A stretch of DNA of 64,000 nucleotides. Source: Kribbella qitaiheensis. GTDB taxonomy: Bacteria; Actinomycetota; Actinomycetes; Propionibacteriales; Kribbellaceae. The stretch is taken from contig NZ_CP043661.1 in the NCBI RefSeq assembly GCF_014217565.1, positions 744,001-808,000 of the forward strand. Direction: 5' to 3'. A program made the position numbers and the translations under genes. The notes below the pieces were generated by a model. That model was given only the letters and a program-made list of their open reading frames with translations, was not told the DNA's origin and searched no databases. The first letter of the stretch is position 1. Each line of letters opens with the position of its first letter. Positions 19,293-28,536 of the stretch are shown piece after piece.

Positions 19293-20337
19293 CCCCGTCG
19301 AGCTGAGCCCCGCCATCGATCTGCGGACCGACAAGGTCGTCGTGATCATGCAGGACCGCCCGGTGGTCGGTATGTCCGCCTGGTTGGTGGACGCATTGGC
19401 CGCCGCGGAGGCGGCGGGACTCGGCGTGCAGCTGGTCACCCCGGCGACCACGCGGCTGACGTTCGCCGCACGGACGACGCTGCTCAGCGGGTTCAACTCG
19501 CGCTGGGTGGTGACCGAGCCGAGCGGCGAGGGCGCTTACGACGGGCTGGGCGGCTCGAAGCTCAAGTGGGACGGCCAGATGTTCCAGGCGGTCGCGGCCG
19601 GCGAGCAGGACAAGGTCGACATGAGTCCGACCTTCGTCGCCGTCGATCTCGACCTTCCGTCGCAGCTGATCATCACCGCCCGGGTGCGCTACCAGGCCCT
19701 CGAGACGACGGTCGTCGGCCGGGCGGCCGAGCAGCTGTTCAAGGACCTGACCGGTGACGAACCGGCCGGCTGGGGGACCGCCGAGCCGGTGTCGCAGCCG
19801 TGGAACGTCAGCCAGCTCACGGCGTACTGCCGGCGCCGGGCCCCGAAGCCGACCTGGCTGTCGGTCGTCGGCGGCAAGGACGGCCTGAGCGCCATGGGTG
19901 CGGTGGAGATCCACCGCCGGCCGGCCGGCCTGGAGGAGGTCATCAACCTCGCGGTCGCGACCCCCGGCGGCCTGCCGACGCCGGCAGCGGTCCAGGAGAT
20001 CGCCGACCGGCTCGCGAACACCTTCACGCTGGTGTCGTTCTTCGCCCAAGGCGCCCGCGGTGGAACCGACACGAACGCGATGCCGCACTGGGTCGGGGTA
20101 CCGGCACCGATGGCGATGGCCGTCGGTAACGACGCGCTCCGGGGCGAGGGGATGGCCAAGGCGCTGGACCTGACCGGTGTCGCGGAGATCACGCCGGTGA
20201 AGATCGGCCCGACCGCCTCGCCGGTGGTCTGGTACCCGATCGGCGACGGCAAGAACCAGCTGGACTGGAACATCTACAGCGCGCTGCTCGGCCGGCTGCT
20301 ACCGCCGGGGACGCCGACCGGCGTACCGGGTCGCTGA
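19285..20337 (+). CDS. DUF6177-family T7SS-associated protein
   Basis: The 350-residue soluble protein begins with a segment (LRTDKVVVIMQDRPVVGMSA) followed by TPATTRLTFAARTTLLSG and RWVVTEPSGEGAYDGLGGS. These blocks are characteristic of DUF6177 proteins found between eccC and eccD in actinobacterial T7SS loci. Function is unknown. The ATG has GGAGG five bases upstream and overlaps the stop of the preceding gene by 8 nt, so the two are translationally coupled. It precedes eccD by 40 nt. Confidence 0.7.
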   Translation: MPNPVELSPAIDLRTDKVVVIMQDRPVVGMSAWLVDALAAAEAAGLGVQLVTPATTRLTFAARTTLLSGFNSRWVVTEPSGEGAYDGLGGSKLKWDGQMFQAVAAGEQDKVDMSPTFVAVDLDLPSQLIITARVRYQALETTVVGRAAEQLFKDLTGDEPAGWGTAEPVSQPWNVSQLTAYCRRRAPKPTWLSVVGGKDGLSAMGAVEIHRRPAGLEEVINLAVATPGGLPTPAAVQEIADRLANTFTLVSFFAQGARGGTDTNAMPHWVGVPAPMAMAVGNDALRGEGMAKALDLTGVAEITPVKIGPTASPVVWYPIGDGKNQLDWNIYSALLGRLLPPGTPTGVPGR

Positions 20338-20377
20338 GTAGAAGAACTGCTGAAATGACGATCAGAGAGGTGTACAG

Positions 20378-21703
20378 GTGGCTGCGGTCTACAGCCGGGT
20401 GACCATCATCGGCCGGCAACGCCAGATGGACGCCGTACTGCCGGTGGACGAGCCGCTGGGCAGGTTGATGCCGGACCTGTTGCGGATGCTCGGCGAGCCG
20501 GTCGATCCGTCCCCTCGGCGCCGGTACCTGACCACGCCGACCGGCCAGACGGTCTCGCTCGAGCTCACCCTGGGCTCGGCGCAGATCGGCGACGGTTCCG
20601 TCCTGCGGCTCGCGGCCGAGGGCGAGGTGCCGCCGCCGCCGACCGTGTACGACGTGGTCGAGGAGACGGTGGACGACCTCGAGCGGCGGGGCACCATCTT
20701 CCAGCGCAAGCATCGGCACTGGGCCGCGGGCGCCGCTCTGATCTTCGCCCTGCTGGCCGGTGCGATCGCGCTGGCCAGGGCGGTCGACGGTGACGTGGCT
20801 GCCTTCGTGTTGCTGGTCGTGGCGATCATCACCGGTCTCGGTGGTGTCGTGCTCGGTCGGTCCGGTCAGAAGACGATCGCGATCACCTTGCTGATCGTGA
20901 CACCGGTCCTGCTCGCGATCGTGGCCTGGACCCTCGGCAGCTCCGAGGACTGGTCGGCGCCGATGCGGGCCGGGATCGTCGCGCTCGGACTGGCGCTCGG
21001 GCCGCTGCTGTTCGCGATGGCAGGGCTGGCCGGTGGCGGTCTGGTCGGTGGCGGTACGGCGATGATCTTCGCGGTGATCTGGATCATCGGGGTGGCAGCC
21101 GGAGTGTCCAGCGAGAAGCTGAGCGCGCTGGTGGCTGTGGTGGCGGTTCTGCTGCTCGGCGTGCTGCCGCGCCTGGCGCTGTCGATGTCCGGGCTGACCG
21201 CGCTGGACGACAGGCGATCGAGCGGCAACGAGATCGGCCGCCCGGATGTCGAGTCGGCGCTGAACGCCGCGCATGTGGGTCTGGCGCTCTCCGCGACGGC
21301 TATCGCGCTGTGGTCCGCTGCTGCGGGCGTAGTACTGGCGCTGCACGGTTCCGCTTGGACTGTGGCCATTGCTGCCCTGCTGGCGTTCCTTCTTTGCGCG
21401 CGGTCGAGGCTGTACCCGCTGGCAGCGGAGGTGCTCGGGCTGTTCGCAGCGGCCGGCGTTGTGGTCGCCGCGCTGGTCCAGGATCTGTCCCAGCGATCGG
21501 TGGGTGGCACACTTGTGGCAGTCGGGCTACTGGTGGTGGTGGCGATGGTCGGTGCGTTCGGCCTGAGCTGGACACCGCAGGATCACGTGCAGGTCCGGCT
21601 CGGACAGGTCCTGGACCAGGTGCAGGTGCTGGCCGTCGTAGCGCTGGTACCGCTGACCCTCGGAGCGTTCGGGGTGTTCAGTGGGCTGCTCAAAGTCTTC
21701 TGA
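20378..21703 (+). CDS. eccD: Type VII secretion integral membrane protein EccD
   Basis: EccD forms much of the T7SS membrane channel. The 441-residue product has an N-terminal ubiquitin-like (YukD) domain of about 90 residues (VTIIGRQRQMDAVLPVDEPL...). A cytosolic linker ending in the basic RGTIFQRKHRHW follows, then about eleven closely packed TM helices from residue 118 to the C-terminus. This is the standard EccD architecture. Start GTG 20378 follows AGAGAGG. The EspI-like gene starts 10 nt downstream. Confidence 0.92.
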   Translation: MAAVYSRVTIIGRQRQMDAVLPVDEPLGRLMPDLLRMLGEPVDPSPRRRYLTTPTGQTVSLELTLGSAQIGDGSVLRLAAEGEVPPPPTVYDVVEETVDDLERRGTIFQRKHRHWAAGAALIFALLAGAIALARAVDGDVAAFVLLVVAIITGLGGVVLGRSGQKTIAITLLIVTPVLLAIVAWTLGSSEDWSAPMRAGIVALGLALGPLLFAMAGLAGGGLVGGGTAMIFAVIWIIGVAAGVSSEKLSALVAVVAVLLLGVLPRLALSMSGLTALDDRRSSGNEIGRPDVESALNAAHVGLALSATAIALWSAAAGVVLALHGSAWTVAIAALLAFLLCARSRLYPLAAEVLGLFAAAGVVVAALVQDLSQRSVGGTLVAVGLLVVVAMVGAFGLSWTPQDHVQVRLGQVLDQVQVLAVVALVPLTLGAFGVFSGLLKVF

Positions 21704-21712
21704 TCGGATGGT

Positions 21713-23338
21713 ATGACCGGGCCGAACTGGCAGGCGGACATGATGAACCGCCTCGACGACGATTCCGCGGCGGGTGCTCAACCCGCCGCCCCGGTTGTCC
21801 CTACACCCGAGCCGGTCGCGCCTGAGCCTGCTCCGACGATGCCGCCGCCCCCTCCGCCTACGGGCGAAGGGTGGGCCGGGCATCAGCAGCAGGCACCGCA
21901 GTACCAGCAGCCTGGGTATCAGCAGTACCCGCCGCCGCAGCAGTATCAGCAGCAGCCGCAATACCCGCAGCAGCAGCCGCCGGCGCAGTACCCGGCCCAG
22001 CAGTACCAGCAGCCGCAGTACGAGCAGCAGCAACCGCCGTACGGGCCGCCGCCGCAGGTGCCGCCTGCGCCGTACCAGCAGCCTTACGCCGAGCAGTACC
22101 CGCCGCAGCAGCAGTACCAGGCCCCGCAGTACTACGACCCGCAGCAGCAGCAAGGCTGGCAGCAGCCTGCTCCTCAACAGCAGCAATGGGAACCCCAGCA
22201 GCACTGGGAGCAGCCACCGCAGCAGTGGGAGCAGCCGCCTGCACAGCAGCAGTGGGAGCAACCTCCGGCACCGCTGGAGCAATCGCAGCAGTGGGTGCAG
22301 CCGCCGCCACCGCAGCAGCCGCCCCTGCAGTGGGAGCAGCCTCAGCAGCAGTGGGATCAACCGGTGCAGCAGTGGGAGCAGCCTGCGGCCGGTGACGGCA
22401 GCTGGAACGTCCCCCAGGAGCAGGAGACCGGCGGCTGGAACGAGCCCGCACCCGACGGCGGTCCGGGATCGCACGCCTACACACCTGCCTACCAGGACCC
22501 GCTGGCAGGACCGTTGCCTGCGGCAAGCGGTTCGGTAGGGCTGCAGCACGAGGATCCCTCCGGCGGCTTCCTCCGCAAGATCGGCCGGTTCGCGGCGGAG
22601 GCGGCGTACATCGCCGGTGCCTCCGGCCGGATGCAGCGCGACGTCGAGAACATCGCGATCATCCGCCGCCCGATCGGTATCGGCCGGATGATCGGAATCA
22701 TCGGACCCGTCCCGCAGAGCGGTACGTCGACCGTCACCGCGTTGCTCGCGGACGCGATCTCGTCGCAGCGCGGCGACCTGGTGCTTGCCGTAGACGCCTT
22801 CCCGCAGGAGGGCAAGCTGACTCATCGGCTCGACCAGGGCATCGCGAACACGCCTGGTTCACGGGTCCAGTTGGCCAGAGCCGAGCCGACCGCCGACGCG
22901 ATCAGCGACGTACTGGCGGCCCGGAACGTCGGCGGCGCCAACCAGATCCCGCTGTCACTGGTGGACTGCCCCGCAGGGCTGTTCGAGGAGGCCACCGGGT
23001 ACGTCGCGGGCGCCGCGCACGCCGTCGCGCTCGTCATCCCGTCGTCCCGCGACGATGCGCTGACCAGCATCAACCTGCTCGACCAGCTGACCACGGATGG
23101 TCAGCAGGTGCTGGTCGACAGGGGACTGGTGATCATCGCCGAGAACGTTGCCGACGACCCCGAACCGGTCCGCTGGCTGCAGTCGGCTATCGCGGACCGC
23201 GGGCTCGGCTATGTCGTGCTCCCGTACGACGCGCATCTGGCCCGCGCCTGGCCGCTCCAGCCTGAACGGCTCGACCCGGCCACCCGCCGCGCGGTGCTCG
23301 AACTCGCGGCTCGCCTGGTTCAACGCGCCACTCGCTGA
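21713..23338 (+). CDS. EspI-like MinD/ParA-family protein with Pro/Gln-rich N-terminus
   Basis: The 541-residue protein has about 270 residues of Pro/Gln/Tyr/Trp-rich low complexity (repeats like QQQWEQPP), then a MinD/ParA-type domain from about residue 290. The P-loop position reads GPVPQSGTST (from G331), lacking the usual deviant Walker lysine (GKGGVGKT), so ATPase activity is doubtful. Mycobacterial EspI has the same plan and modulates ESX-1 secretion in response to ATP; equivalence here is inferred. It ends the eccC-eccD run and is followed by a 118-nt gap. Confidence 0.75.
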   Translation: MTGPNWQADMMNRLDDDSAAGAQPAAPVVPTPEPVAPEPAPTMPPPPPPTGEGWAGHQQQAPQYQQPGYQQYPPPQQYQQQPQYPQQQPPAQYPAQQYQQPQYEQQQPPYGPPPQVPPAPYQQPYAEQYPPQQQYQAPQYYDPQQQQGWQQPAPQQQQWEPQQHWEQPPQQWEQPPAQQQWEQPPAPLEQSQQWVQPPPPQQPPLQWEQPQQQWDQPVQQWEQPAAGDGSWNVPQEQETGGWNEPAPDGGPGSHAYTPAYQDPLAGPLPAASGSVGLQHEDPSGGFLRKIGRFAAEAAYIAGASGRMQRDVENIAIIRRPIGIGRMIGIIGPVPQSGTSTVTALLADAISSQRGDLVLAVDAFPQEGKLTHRLDQGIANTPGSRVQLARAEPTADAISDVLAARNVGGANQIPLSLVDCPAGLFEEATGYVAGAAHAVALVIPSSRDDALTSINLLDQLTTDGQQVLVDRGLVIIAENVADDPEPVRWLQSAIADRGLGYVVLPYDAHLARAWPLQPERLDPATRRAVLELAARLVQRATR

Positions 23339-23456
23339 ACCGTTCGGCCGTTCTGCTCGTTCCATCGGTTGTGGCCCGCATTTGGGCCGATCGGATAGAA
23401 CAGCATGTAGCAAAGCGTTCAACTACTTTCCAGCAGGCTCTTGGAGGTCCAGATTC

Positions 23457-23978
23457 ATGAGCGACGACAGTACGGCTGAACTCACCCGGGCGATCGACAC
23501 GCTGCGGGACCGGCGAGCGGTGCTTCGCGGTGCCGCGGTGGCAGGTCTCGCCGGGGTGGGGGTGCCGCTGCTCGCGGCGTGCGGTGACGACGGCGATGCC
23601 GGCGGCGCGGCGTCCACTCCCACCTCCGCGCCCAGTTCGGCGCCGACCTCGGCGCCGTCGTCCAGCGCCCCGCCGAGCGGCGGGGGACCGGTGCTCGGTC
23701 CGGTCTCCGACGTGCCGGTCGGTGGTGGCAAGGTCTTCAACGACGCGAAGATCGTGGTGACCCAGCCGACCGCTGGTCAGTTCAAGGCTTTCACCGCGGT
23801 CTGCACGCACGCGGGCTGCCTGGTGGCGAAGGTCGAGAACAACACCATCGACTGCCCGTGCCACGGCAGCAAGTACAGCGTCACCGACGGCAGCGTCGTG
23901 GGCGGCCCCGCGCCGGCGCCGCTCGCGGCCGTCAACGTCACCGTCGACGGCGGCAACATCGTCGGCCCTGCCGCCTGA
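23457..23978 (+). CDS. Tat-exported Rieske [2Fe-2S] lipoprotein
   Basis: The 173-residue protein has a twin-arginine leader (DRRAVLRGAAVAG) ending in the lipobox LLAAC, a Ser/Thr/Pro-rich linker (residues about 50-80), and a Rieske domain. The cluster ligands are CTHAGC and CPCHGS. Folded Fe-S export by Tat and lipid anchoring outside the membrane follow from these motifs. The redox partner is unknown. The ATG at 23457 has GGAGG at 23443-23447. It is convergent with the subtilisin gene across a shared terminator. Confidence 0.9.
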   Translation: MSDDSTAELTRAIDTLRDRRAVLRGAAVAGLAGVGVPLLAACGDDGDAGGAASTPTSAPSSAPTSAPSSSAPPSGGGPVLGPVSDVPVGGGKVFNDAKIVVTQPTAGQFKAFTAVCTHAGCLVAKVENNTIDCPCHGSKYSVTDGSVVGGPAPAPLAAVNVTVDGGNIVGPAA

Positions 23979-23987
23979 CGTTCACAC

Positions 23988-24025
23988 GCGAAAGCCCTCG
24001 GTCAGGTGGTGGCCGGGGGCTTCGC
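23988..24025. terminator. Bidirectional terminator between the Rieske and subtilisin genes
   Basis: GCGAAAGCCCTCGG (23988-24001) pairs with CCGGGGGCTTCGC (24013-24025) with one bulge and one mismatch. The stem lies 10 nt after the Rieske stop and 13 nt beyond the convergent protease stop. Confidence 0.75.
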
Positions 24026-24038
24026 TTGCCGTGAAGTG

Positions 24039-25283
24039 TCAGCGCCGTGCGGCGGCCGGGTCGACCTTGCCGACGAAGAGCAGCTTGTTCGGCGAGTCGG
24101 TGCCCGGGTCGTCGACCTTGTCCGAGGTCGCCGCGCCGACCAGCGCCGTGGCCACGTCAGCCGGCTTCGCGTCCGGGTGGGCGCTCAGGTAGAGGGCGAT
24201 TCCGCCGGCCACATGCGGCGTCGCCATCGACGTACCGCTCATCTTGGCCGTCGCGTCCGGTGCCGTGATGCCGACCGACTCGATGTCGACGCCCGGACCG
24301 AAGACGTCCACACACTTGCCGAAGTTGGAGAAGGTCGCCTTGGCATCCTTGTCGTCGGTGGCGCCGACCGTGATCGCGTCCGGCTGGTCGGCCGGCGAGC
24401 TGCCACAGGCGTCGGAGCCATCGTTGCCGGCAGCAACGGCATAGGTGACTCCGGAGTCGATCGAGGCCTTCACCGCCGCGTCGAGGGCCGCGTCGGTGCC
24501 GCCACCCAGGCTCATGTTGGCCACGGCGGGCTTCTTGGCGTTCTTGGTGACCCAGTCGATGCCGCCGACGACACTCTCGGTCGTCCCCGACCCGTTGCAG
24601 TCGAGCACCCTGACCGCGATGATCTTGGCACCCTTGGCCAGGCCGAAGTTCGTACCGGCGATGGTGCCGGCGACGTGGCTGCCGTGGCCCATGCAGTCGA
24701 CGCCGTTCTGGCCGTCGCCGACCGTGTCGGTGCCGACCGACGCGCGCCCGCCGAAGTCCTTGTGCTCGGCATAGATACCGGTGTCGATCACGTAGACGTT
24801 CACGTTGTCAGCCGTCGCGGACGGCTCGAACTTCTTGTCCAGCGGCAGATCCCGCTGGTCGGTCCGGTCCAGACCCCACGCCGGGTCGTCCTGGTTCGCG
24901 GTCACCTTCTGGTTCTGCTGTACGAACGCGACCCGGGTGTCACCGGCCATCTTCGTCGCCTGCTCCTCGGTCATGTTCGCCGAGAAACCCTTGATGGACG
25001 AGCTGAACTGCCGCCGTACCTTGACGTCGTACGACGTCGCCAGGCTTTGGGTGGTCGCCCGCGTCGCCGCGGCCGAACGGTTGCCGGCGAAGACCACCAC
25101 ATAGCTGCCGGGGATCGCGGTCGGGCTGCCCGCGCCGCGGATAGTGGCGCCGGCCTTGGCCGGTGGGGCCTCACTGGCGGATGCGGTGGTCACCAGGCCG
25201 GTCACAGCCAGGCCGGTAGCGGCGGCGACGCCTAGTGCCCCGTGTCGGAAGTTCCGTTGCGCTACCGGCGCCCAGGCACGCAC
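24039..25283 (-). CDS. Secreted subtilisin-like (S8) serine protease
   Basis: The product is a secreted peptidase of the aqualysin/proteinase K type. A Sec signal peptide (RHGALGVAAATGLAVTGLV...ASA) is followed by an inhibitor_I9 propeptide (GSYVVVFAGN to FVQQNQKV) and a catalytic domain with Asp in YVIDTGIYAEHK, His in GHGSHVAGTIAG and Ser in GTSMATPHVAGG. GTG 25283 is preferred (414 residues) because AAAGG precedes it and the signal peptide then has normal length. ATG 25403 would add 40 residues without features. It lacks the C-terminal TM helix of a T7SS mycosin, so it is not MycP. Its start region sits inside an unusual inverted repeat. Confidence 0.88.
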   Translation of the reverse strand: MRAWAPVAQRNFRHGALGVAAATGLAVTGLVTTASASEAPPAKAGATIRGAGSPTAIPGSYVVVFAGNRSAAATRATTQSLATSYDVKVRRQFSSSIKGFSANMTEEQATKMAGDTRVAFVQQNQKVTANQDDPAWGLDRTDQRDLPLDKKFEPSATADNVNVYVIDTGIYAEHKDFGGRASVGTDTVGDGQNGVDCMGHGSHVAGTIAGTNFGLAKGAKIIAVRVLDCNGSGTTESVVGGIDWVTKNAKKPAVANMSLGGGTDAALDAAVKASIDSGVTYAVAAGNDGSDACGSSPADQPDAITVGATDDKDAKATFSNFGKCVDVFGPGVDIESVGITAPDATAKMSGTSMATPHVAGGIALYLSAHPDAKPADVATALVGAATSDKVDDPGTDSPNKLLFVGKVDPAAARR

Positions 25284-25364
25284 CTCGCGGCCTTTCCTCC
25301 GCCACCGCGAGGCACGCACCTGATCACCGCTATCGCTAACGGAACTTCCGACACGGGGCACTAG
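25232..25364. promoter_or_regulatory. 27-bp perfect inverted repeat bracketing the subtilisin RBS and start
   Basis: 25232-25258 is exactly repeated in inverse orientation at 25338-25364, with 79 nt between. In the protease transcript the 5' arm precedes the RBS and the 3' arm is inside the signal-peptide codons, so the RBS and GTG lie in the loop. A nested 8-bp stem (CCTCGCGG/CCGCGAGG) closes directly around the Shine-Dalgarno sequence. It could be a translation-control hairpin, an invertible segment, or a fold-back assembly artefact. Confidence 0.7.
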
Positions 25365-25601
25365 TACTGCGCGTAGCCGACGTGATGTGGCCAATGGGTT
25401 CATGGGCGGAACTCCCTCGAGTCAGCGCGCGGCCCGGTTGCCTCACGCTCGGTCGTGCTCAACCACCCTGAGTGACAGGCTAGGTTCCACGCTCATCCCA
25501 ACCTGGGATCAAACGAGCGATATGGGGCAAGCCGCAACATGACCTTTGCGCGATCGCAAGGTGGGTCCGGACTTGTCGGCGCCGCGAACTAGGCTGACCA
25601 G

Positions 25602-27641
25602 GTGGCTGATCCTTCCTCCTACCGCCCCGCGCCGGGCTCGATTCCAGATTCCCCTGGGGTGTATCGCTTCAGCGATGCCTCCGGCCGGGTGATCTACGTC
25701 GGCAAGGCGAAGAACCTGCGCGCCCGGCTGTCGTCGTACTTCCAGGACCTGGTGAACCTGCATCCGCGGACCCAGTCGATGGTGACGACGGCCGCGAAGG
25801 TCGACTGGACGGTGGTGGCCAACGAGGTCGAGTCGCTGCAACTGGAGTACTCCTGGATCAAGGAGTACGACCCGCGCTTCAACGTGAAGTACCGCGACGA
25901 CAAGTCGTACCCGTGGCTCGCGATCTCGATGAACGAGGACTATCCGCGGGTGATGGTCGGCCGCGGTCCGAAGAAGAAGGGCGTCCGGTACTTCGGTCCG
26001 TACAGCCACGCCTGGGCGATCCGGGAGACCGTCGACCTACTGCTCCGGGTGTTCCCGATGCGCTCGTGCAGCAAGGGCGTCTTCAACCGGCACCGCCAGA
26101 TCGGCCGGCCCTGCCTCCTCGGCTACATCGGCAAGTGCGCCGCGCCCTGCACGGGTCAGGTGAGCCAGGAGGAACACCTCAAGATCGTCGAGGACTTCTC
26201 GGCGTTCCTGTCCGGCCAGACCGCGACGTACGTGCGCCGGCTGGAGAAGGAGATGAAGGCGGCGGCGGCCGAGCTCGAGTACGAACGGGCCGCCAAGATC
26301 CGCGACGACCTGGGCGCGCTGGAGAAGGCGCTCGCGAAGAACGCGGTCGTGCTCGGCGACGGCACGGACACCGATGTCGTGGCGTTGTCGGAGGACCCGC
26401 TCGAAGTCGCGGTACAGATCTTCTATGTGCGCGGCGGGCGAATCCGTGGCCAGCGCGGCTGGATCGCCGACAAGGCCGACGGTACGGCGACGACCGCGGA
26501 CCTGGTCGAGCGATTCATCCAGCAGATGTACGCCGCGGAGTCCGCCGACACGATTCCGCGCGAGATCCTGGTGCCGACGCTGCCGGAGGACCTGGACGCG
26601 CTGACCGACTGGCTGTCGGGGCTGCGCGGTTCGCGGGTCGCGATCCGGGTCCCGCAGCGCGGTGACAAGAAGGATCTGATGGCGACGGTGGAGCGGAACG
26701 CGCTGCAGACGTTGACCATGCACAAGACCAAGCGGGCCAGCGATCTGACCACTCGCAACCTTGCGCTGGAGGAGATCCAGACCGCGCTCGAGTTGCCGGA
26801 GGCGCCGCTCCGGCTGGAGTGCTACGACGTGTCCAACCTGCAGGGCACCGAGGTGGTCGCGTCGATGGTCGTCTTCGAGGACGGGTTGCCGCGCAAGTCG
26901 GAGTACAGGCGGTTCATCATCAAGGGTGTCGAGGGGCAGAACGATGTCGCCTCGATCGCGGAGGTGCTGACCCGGCGGTTCAAGCGACTGCTGGACGAGC
27001 GGGCCTCGACCCCGGAGGGCGAGGATCCGACCGCGAACCTGATCGACCCGGAGACCGGGCGGGCGAAGAAGTTCGTCTACGCGCCGGGGCTGGTGGTCGT
27101 CGACGGTGGTCCGCCCCAGGTGGCGGCGGCCCGGCAGGCGATGGACGAGCTCGGGCTCGGCGACATCCCGGTCTGCGGCCTGGCCAAGCGGCTGGAGGAG
27201 GTCTGGCTCCCCGACGACGAGGACCCGGTGATCTTCTCCCGTACTTCGGAAGGCCTGTACCTGCTGCAGCGCCTTCGCGACGAGGCCCACCGGTTCGCGA
27301 TCACGCATCACCGTAACCGGCGGTCCAAGTCGATGGTTGAGAGTGTGCTGGACGAGGTACCGGGGCTGGGCGAGGTCCGCCGCAAGACGCTGTTGCGGCA
27401 CTTCGGTTCGCTGCGGAAGCTTCGCCAGGCGTCGGTCGACGAGGTCGCCGAGCTGCCCGGATTCGGACGTCGGACCGCCGAGTCCGTTGTACTCGCGGTG
27501 AACTCGGCGGCAACCAAGGCCGACTCCGGGCGTGCTCCTTCGGTGAACACGGCCACCGGCGAGATACTGGACGAGGACGTCATGCCGGCCGGCGTGACTG
27601 ACGGGGATCTGGCCGCGGCCGATCGCCCGGACGGGGATTGA
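25602..27641 (+). CDS. uvrC: UvrABC excinuclease subunit C
   Basis: UvrC makes both incisions in nucleotide excision repair. The 679-residue product has the N-terminal GIY-YIG nuclease ([20 protein letters not shown]), a UVR domain around residues 200-240, the RNase H-like UvrC domain ([20 protein letters not shown]) and C-terminal helix-hairpin-helix motifs ([28 protein letters not shown]). Length is normal for actinobacteria. GTG start at 25602. It heads the uvrC-rapZ-yvcK run conserved in Gram-positives. Confidence 0.96.
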   Translation: MADPSSYRPAPGSIPDSPGVYRFSDASGRVIYVGKAKNLRARLSSYFQDLVNLHPRTQSMVTTAAKVDWTVVANEVESLQLEYSWIKEYDPRFNVKYRDDKSYPWLAISMNEDYPRVMVGRGPKKKGVRYFGPYSHAWAIRETVDLLLRVFPMRSCSKGVFNRHRQIGRPCLLGYIGKCAAPCTGQVSQEEHLKIVEDFSAFLSGQTATYVRRLEKEMKAAAAELEYERAAKIRDDLGALEKALAKNAVVLGDGTDTDVVALSEDPLEVAVQIFYVRGGRIRGQRGWIADKADGTATTADLVERFIQQMYAAESADTIPREILVPTLPEDLDALTDWLSGLRGSRVAIRVPQRGDKKDLMATVERNALQTLTMHKTKRASDLTTRNLALEEIQTALELPEAPLRLECYDVSNLQGTEVVASMVVFEDGLPRKSEYRRFIIKGVEGQNDVASIAEVLTRRFKRLLDERASTPEGEDPTANLIDPETGRAKKFVYAPGLVVVDGGPPQVAAARQAMDELGLGDIPVCGLAKRLEEVWLPDDEDPVIFSRTSEGLYLLQRLRDEAHRFAITHHRNRRSKSMVESVLDEVPGLGEVRRKTLLRHFGSLRKLRQASVDEVAELPGFGRRTAESVVLAVNSAATKADSGRAPSVNTATGEILDEDVMPAGVTDGDLAAADRPDGD

Positions 27642-27662
27642 ACCGGGGAGAACTGAGAACTG

Positions 27663-28529
27663 ATGGACGAGTCGAGCGGCAACCTCATCATCGTGTCCGG
27701 GATGTCCGGCGCGGGACGGAGTTCGGTCGCGGACGTACTGGAGGACCTCGGCTGGTTCGTGGTCGACAACCTGCCACCGATGTTCCTGACCACCATCGTC
27801 GAGCAGGTCGTCGGCACCGGGGCCTCGCCCCGGCTGGCGATCGTCGTCGACGTCCGGACCGGCTCGTTCTTCGACGAGCTCGGGTCGGCGCTGGAGGATC
27901 TGCGGACGAAGGGGTACCGGCCGCTGACCTTGTTCCTGGAGGCGTCCGACGACGTCATCGTGCGGCGGCAGGAGAGCGTCCGGCGGCCGCACCCGTTGCA
28001 GGGTGACGGCCGGCTACTGACCGGGATCGAGCGCGAACGCGAACTGCTGGGCGACATCCGGGCCGGCGCCGACCTGGTGATCGACACCTCGAACCTGAAC
28101 ATCCACCAGCTCGCGGCGCGGATCGTGAACGCCTTCGGTGACGAGGAGAAGATCGAGCTGCGGGCCACCGTGGTGTCGTTCGGCTTCAAGTACGGCATCC
28201 CGGTCGACGCCGACGTGGTGGCGGACATGCGGTTCGTGCCGAACCCGTTCTGGCAGCCCGACCTGCGCCCGATGACCGGCCAGGACAAGGCTGTGTCAGA
28301 CTTCGTGCTCGGTCATCCGCTGGCCCAGCAGTTCCTGCAGAATTATGTGGACGTGCTGGACACGCTGCGGACCGGCTATCTGAACGAGGGCAAGCGGTTC
28401 GTCACGGTCGCGATCGGCTGCACCGGTGGGAAGCACCGGAGCGTCGCGATGGCCGAGGAGATCGCGAAGAGGCTGCGGGAGAAGGGTTCACCGACCTTGG
28501 TCGTGCACAGGGATCTGGGGCGGGAGTGA
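27663..28529 (+). CDS. rapZ: RapZ-family nucleotide-binding protein
   Basis: The 288-residue P-loop protein has Walker A GMSGAGRSS and a C-terminal domain ending in CTGGKHRSVAMAEEI. This is the RapZ/YvcJ family, which in enterobacteria is an RNase adaptor controlling glucosamine-6-phosphate synthase mRNA. In actinobacteria the target is unsettled, though a link with cell-wall precursor supply is likely from its constant partner yvcK next door. Starts 21 nt after uvrC, and yvcK starts 7 nt after its stop. Confidence 0.93.
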   Translation: MDESSGNLIIVSGMSGAGRSSVADVLEDLGWFVVDNLPPMFLTTIVEQVVGTGASPRLAIVVDVRTGSFFDELGSALEDLRTKGYRPLTLFLEASDDVIVRRQESVRRPHPLQGDGRLLTGIERERELLGDIRAGADLVIDTSNLNIHQLAARIVNAFGDEEKIELRATVVSFGFKYGIPVDADVVADMRFVPNPFWQPDLRPMTGQDKAVSDFVLGHPLAQQFLQNYVDVLDTLRTGYLNEGKRFVTVAIGCTGGKHRSVAMAEEIAKRLREKGSPTLVVHRDLGRE

Positions 28530-28536
28530 CTGCTTA

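Noticed and set aside
24039..25403. Subtilisin as the T7SS mycosin MycP
   Set aside because: It has an I9 propeptide and ends soon after the catalytic domain, without the C-terminal TM helix typical of mycosins. It is also separated from the T7SS genes by a Rieske gene on the other strand.
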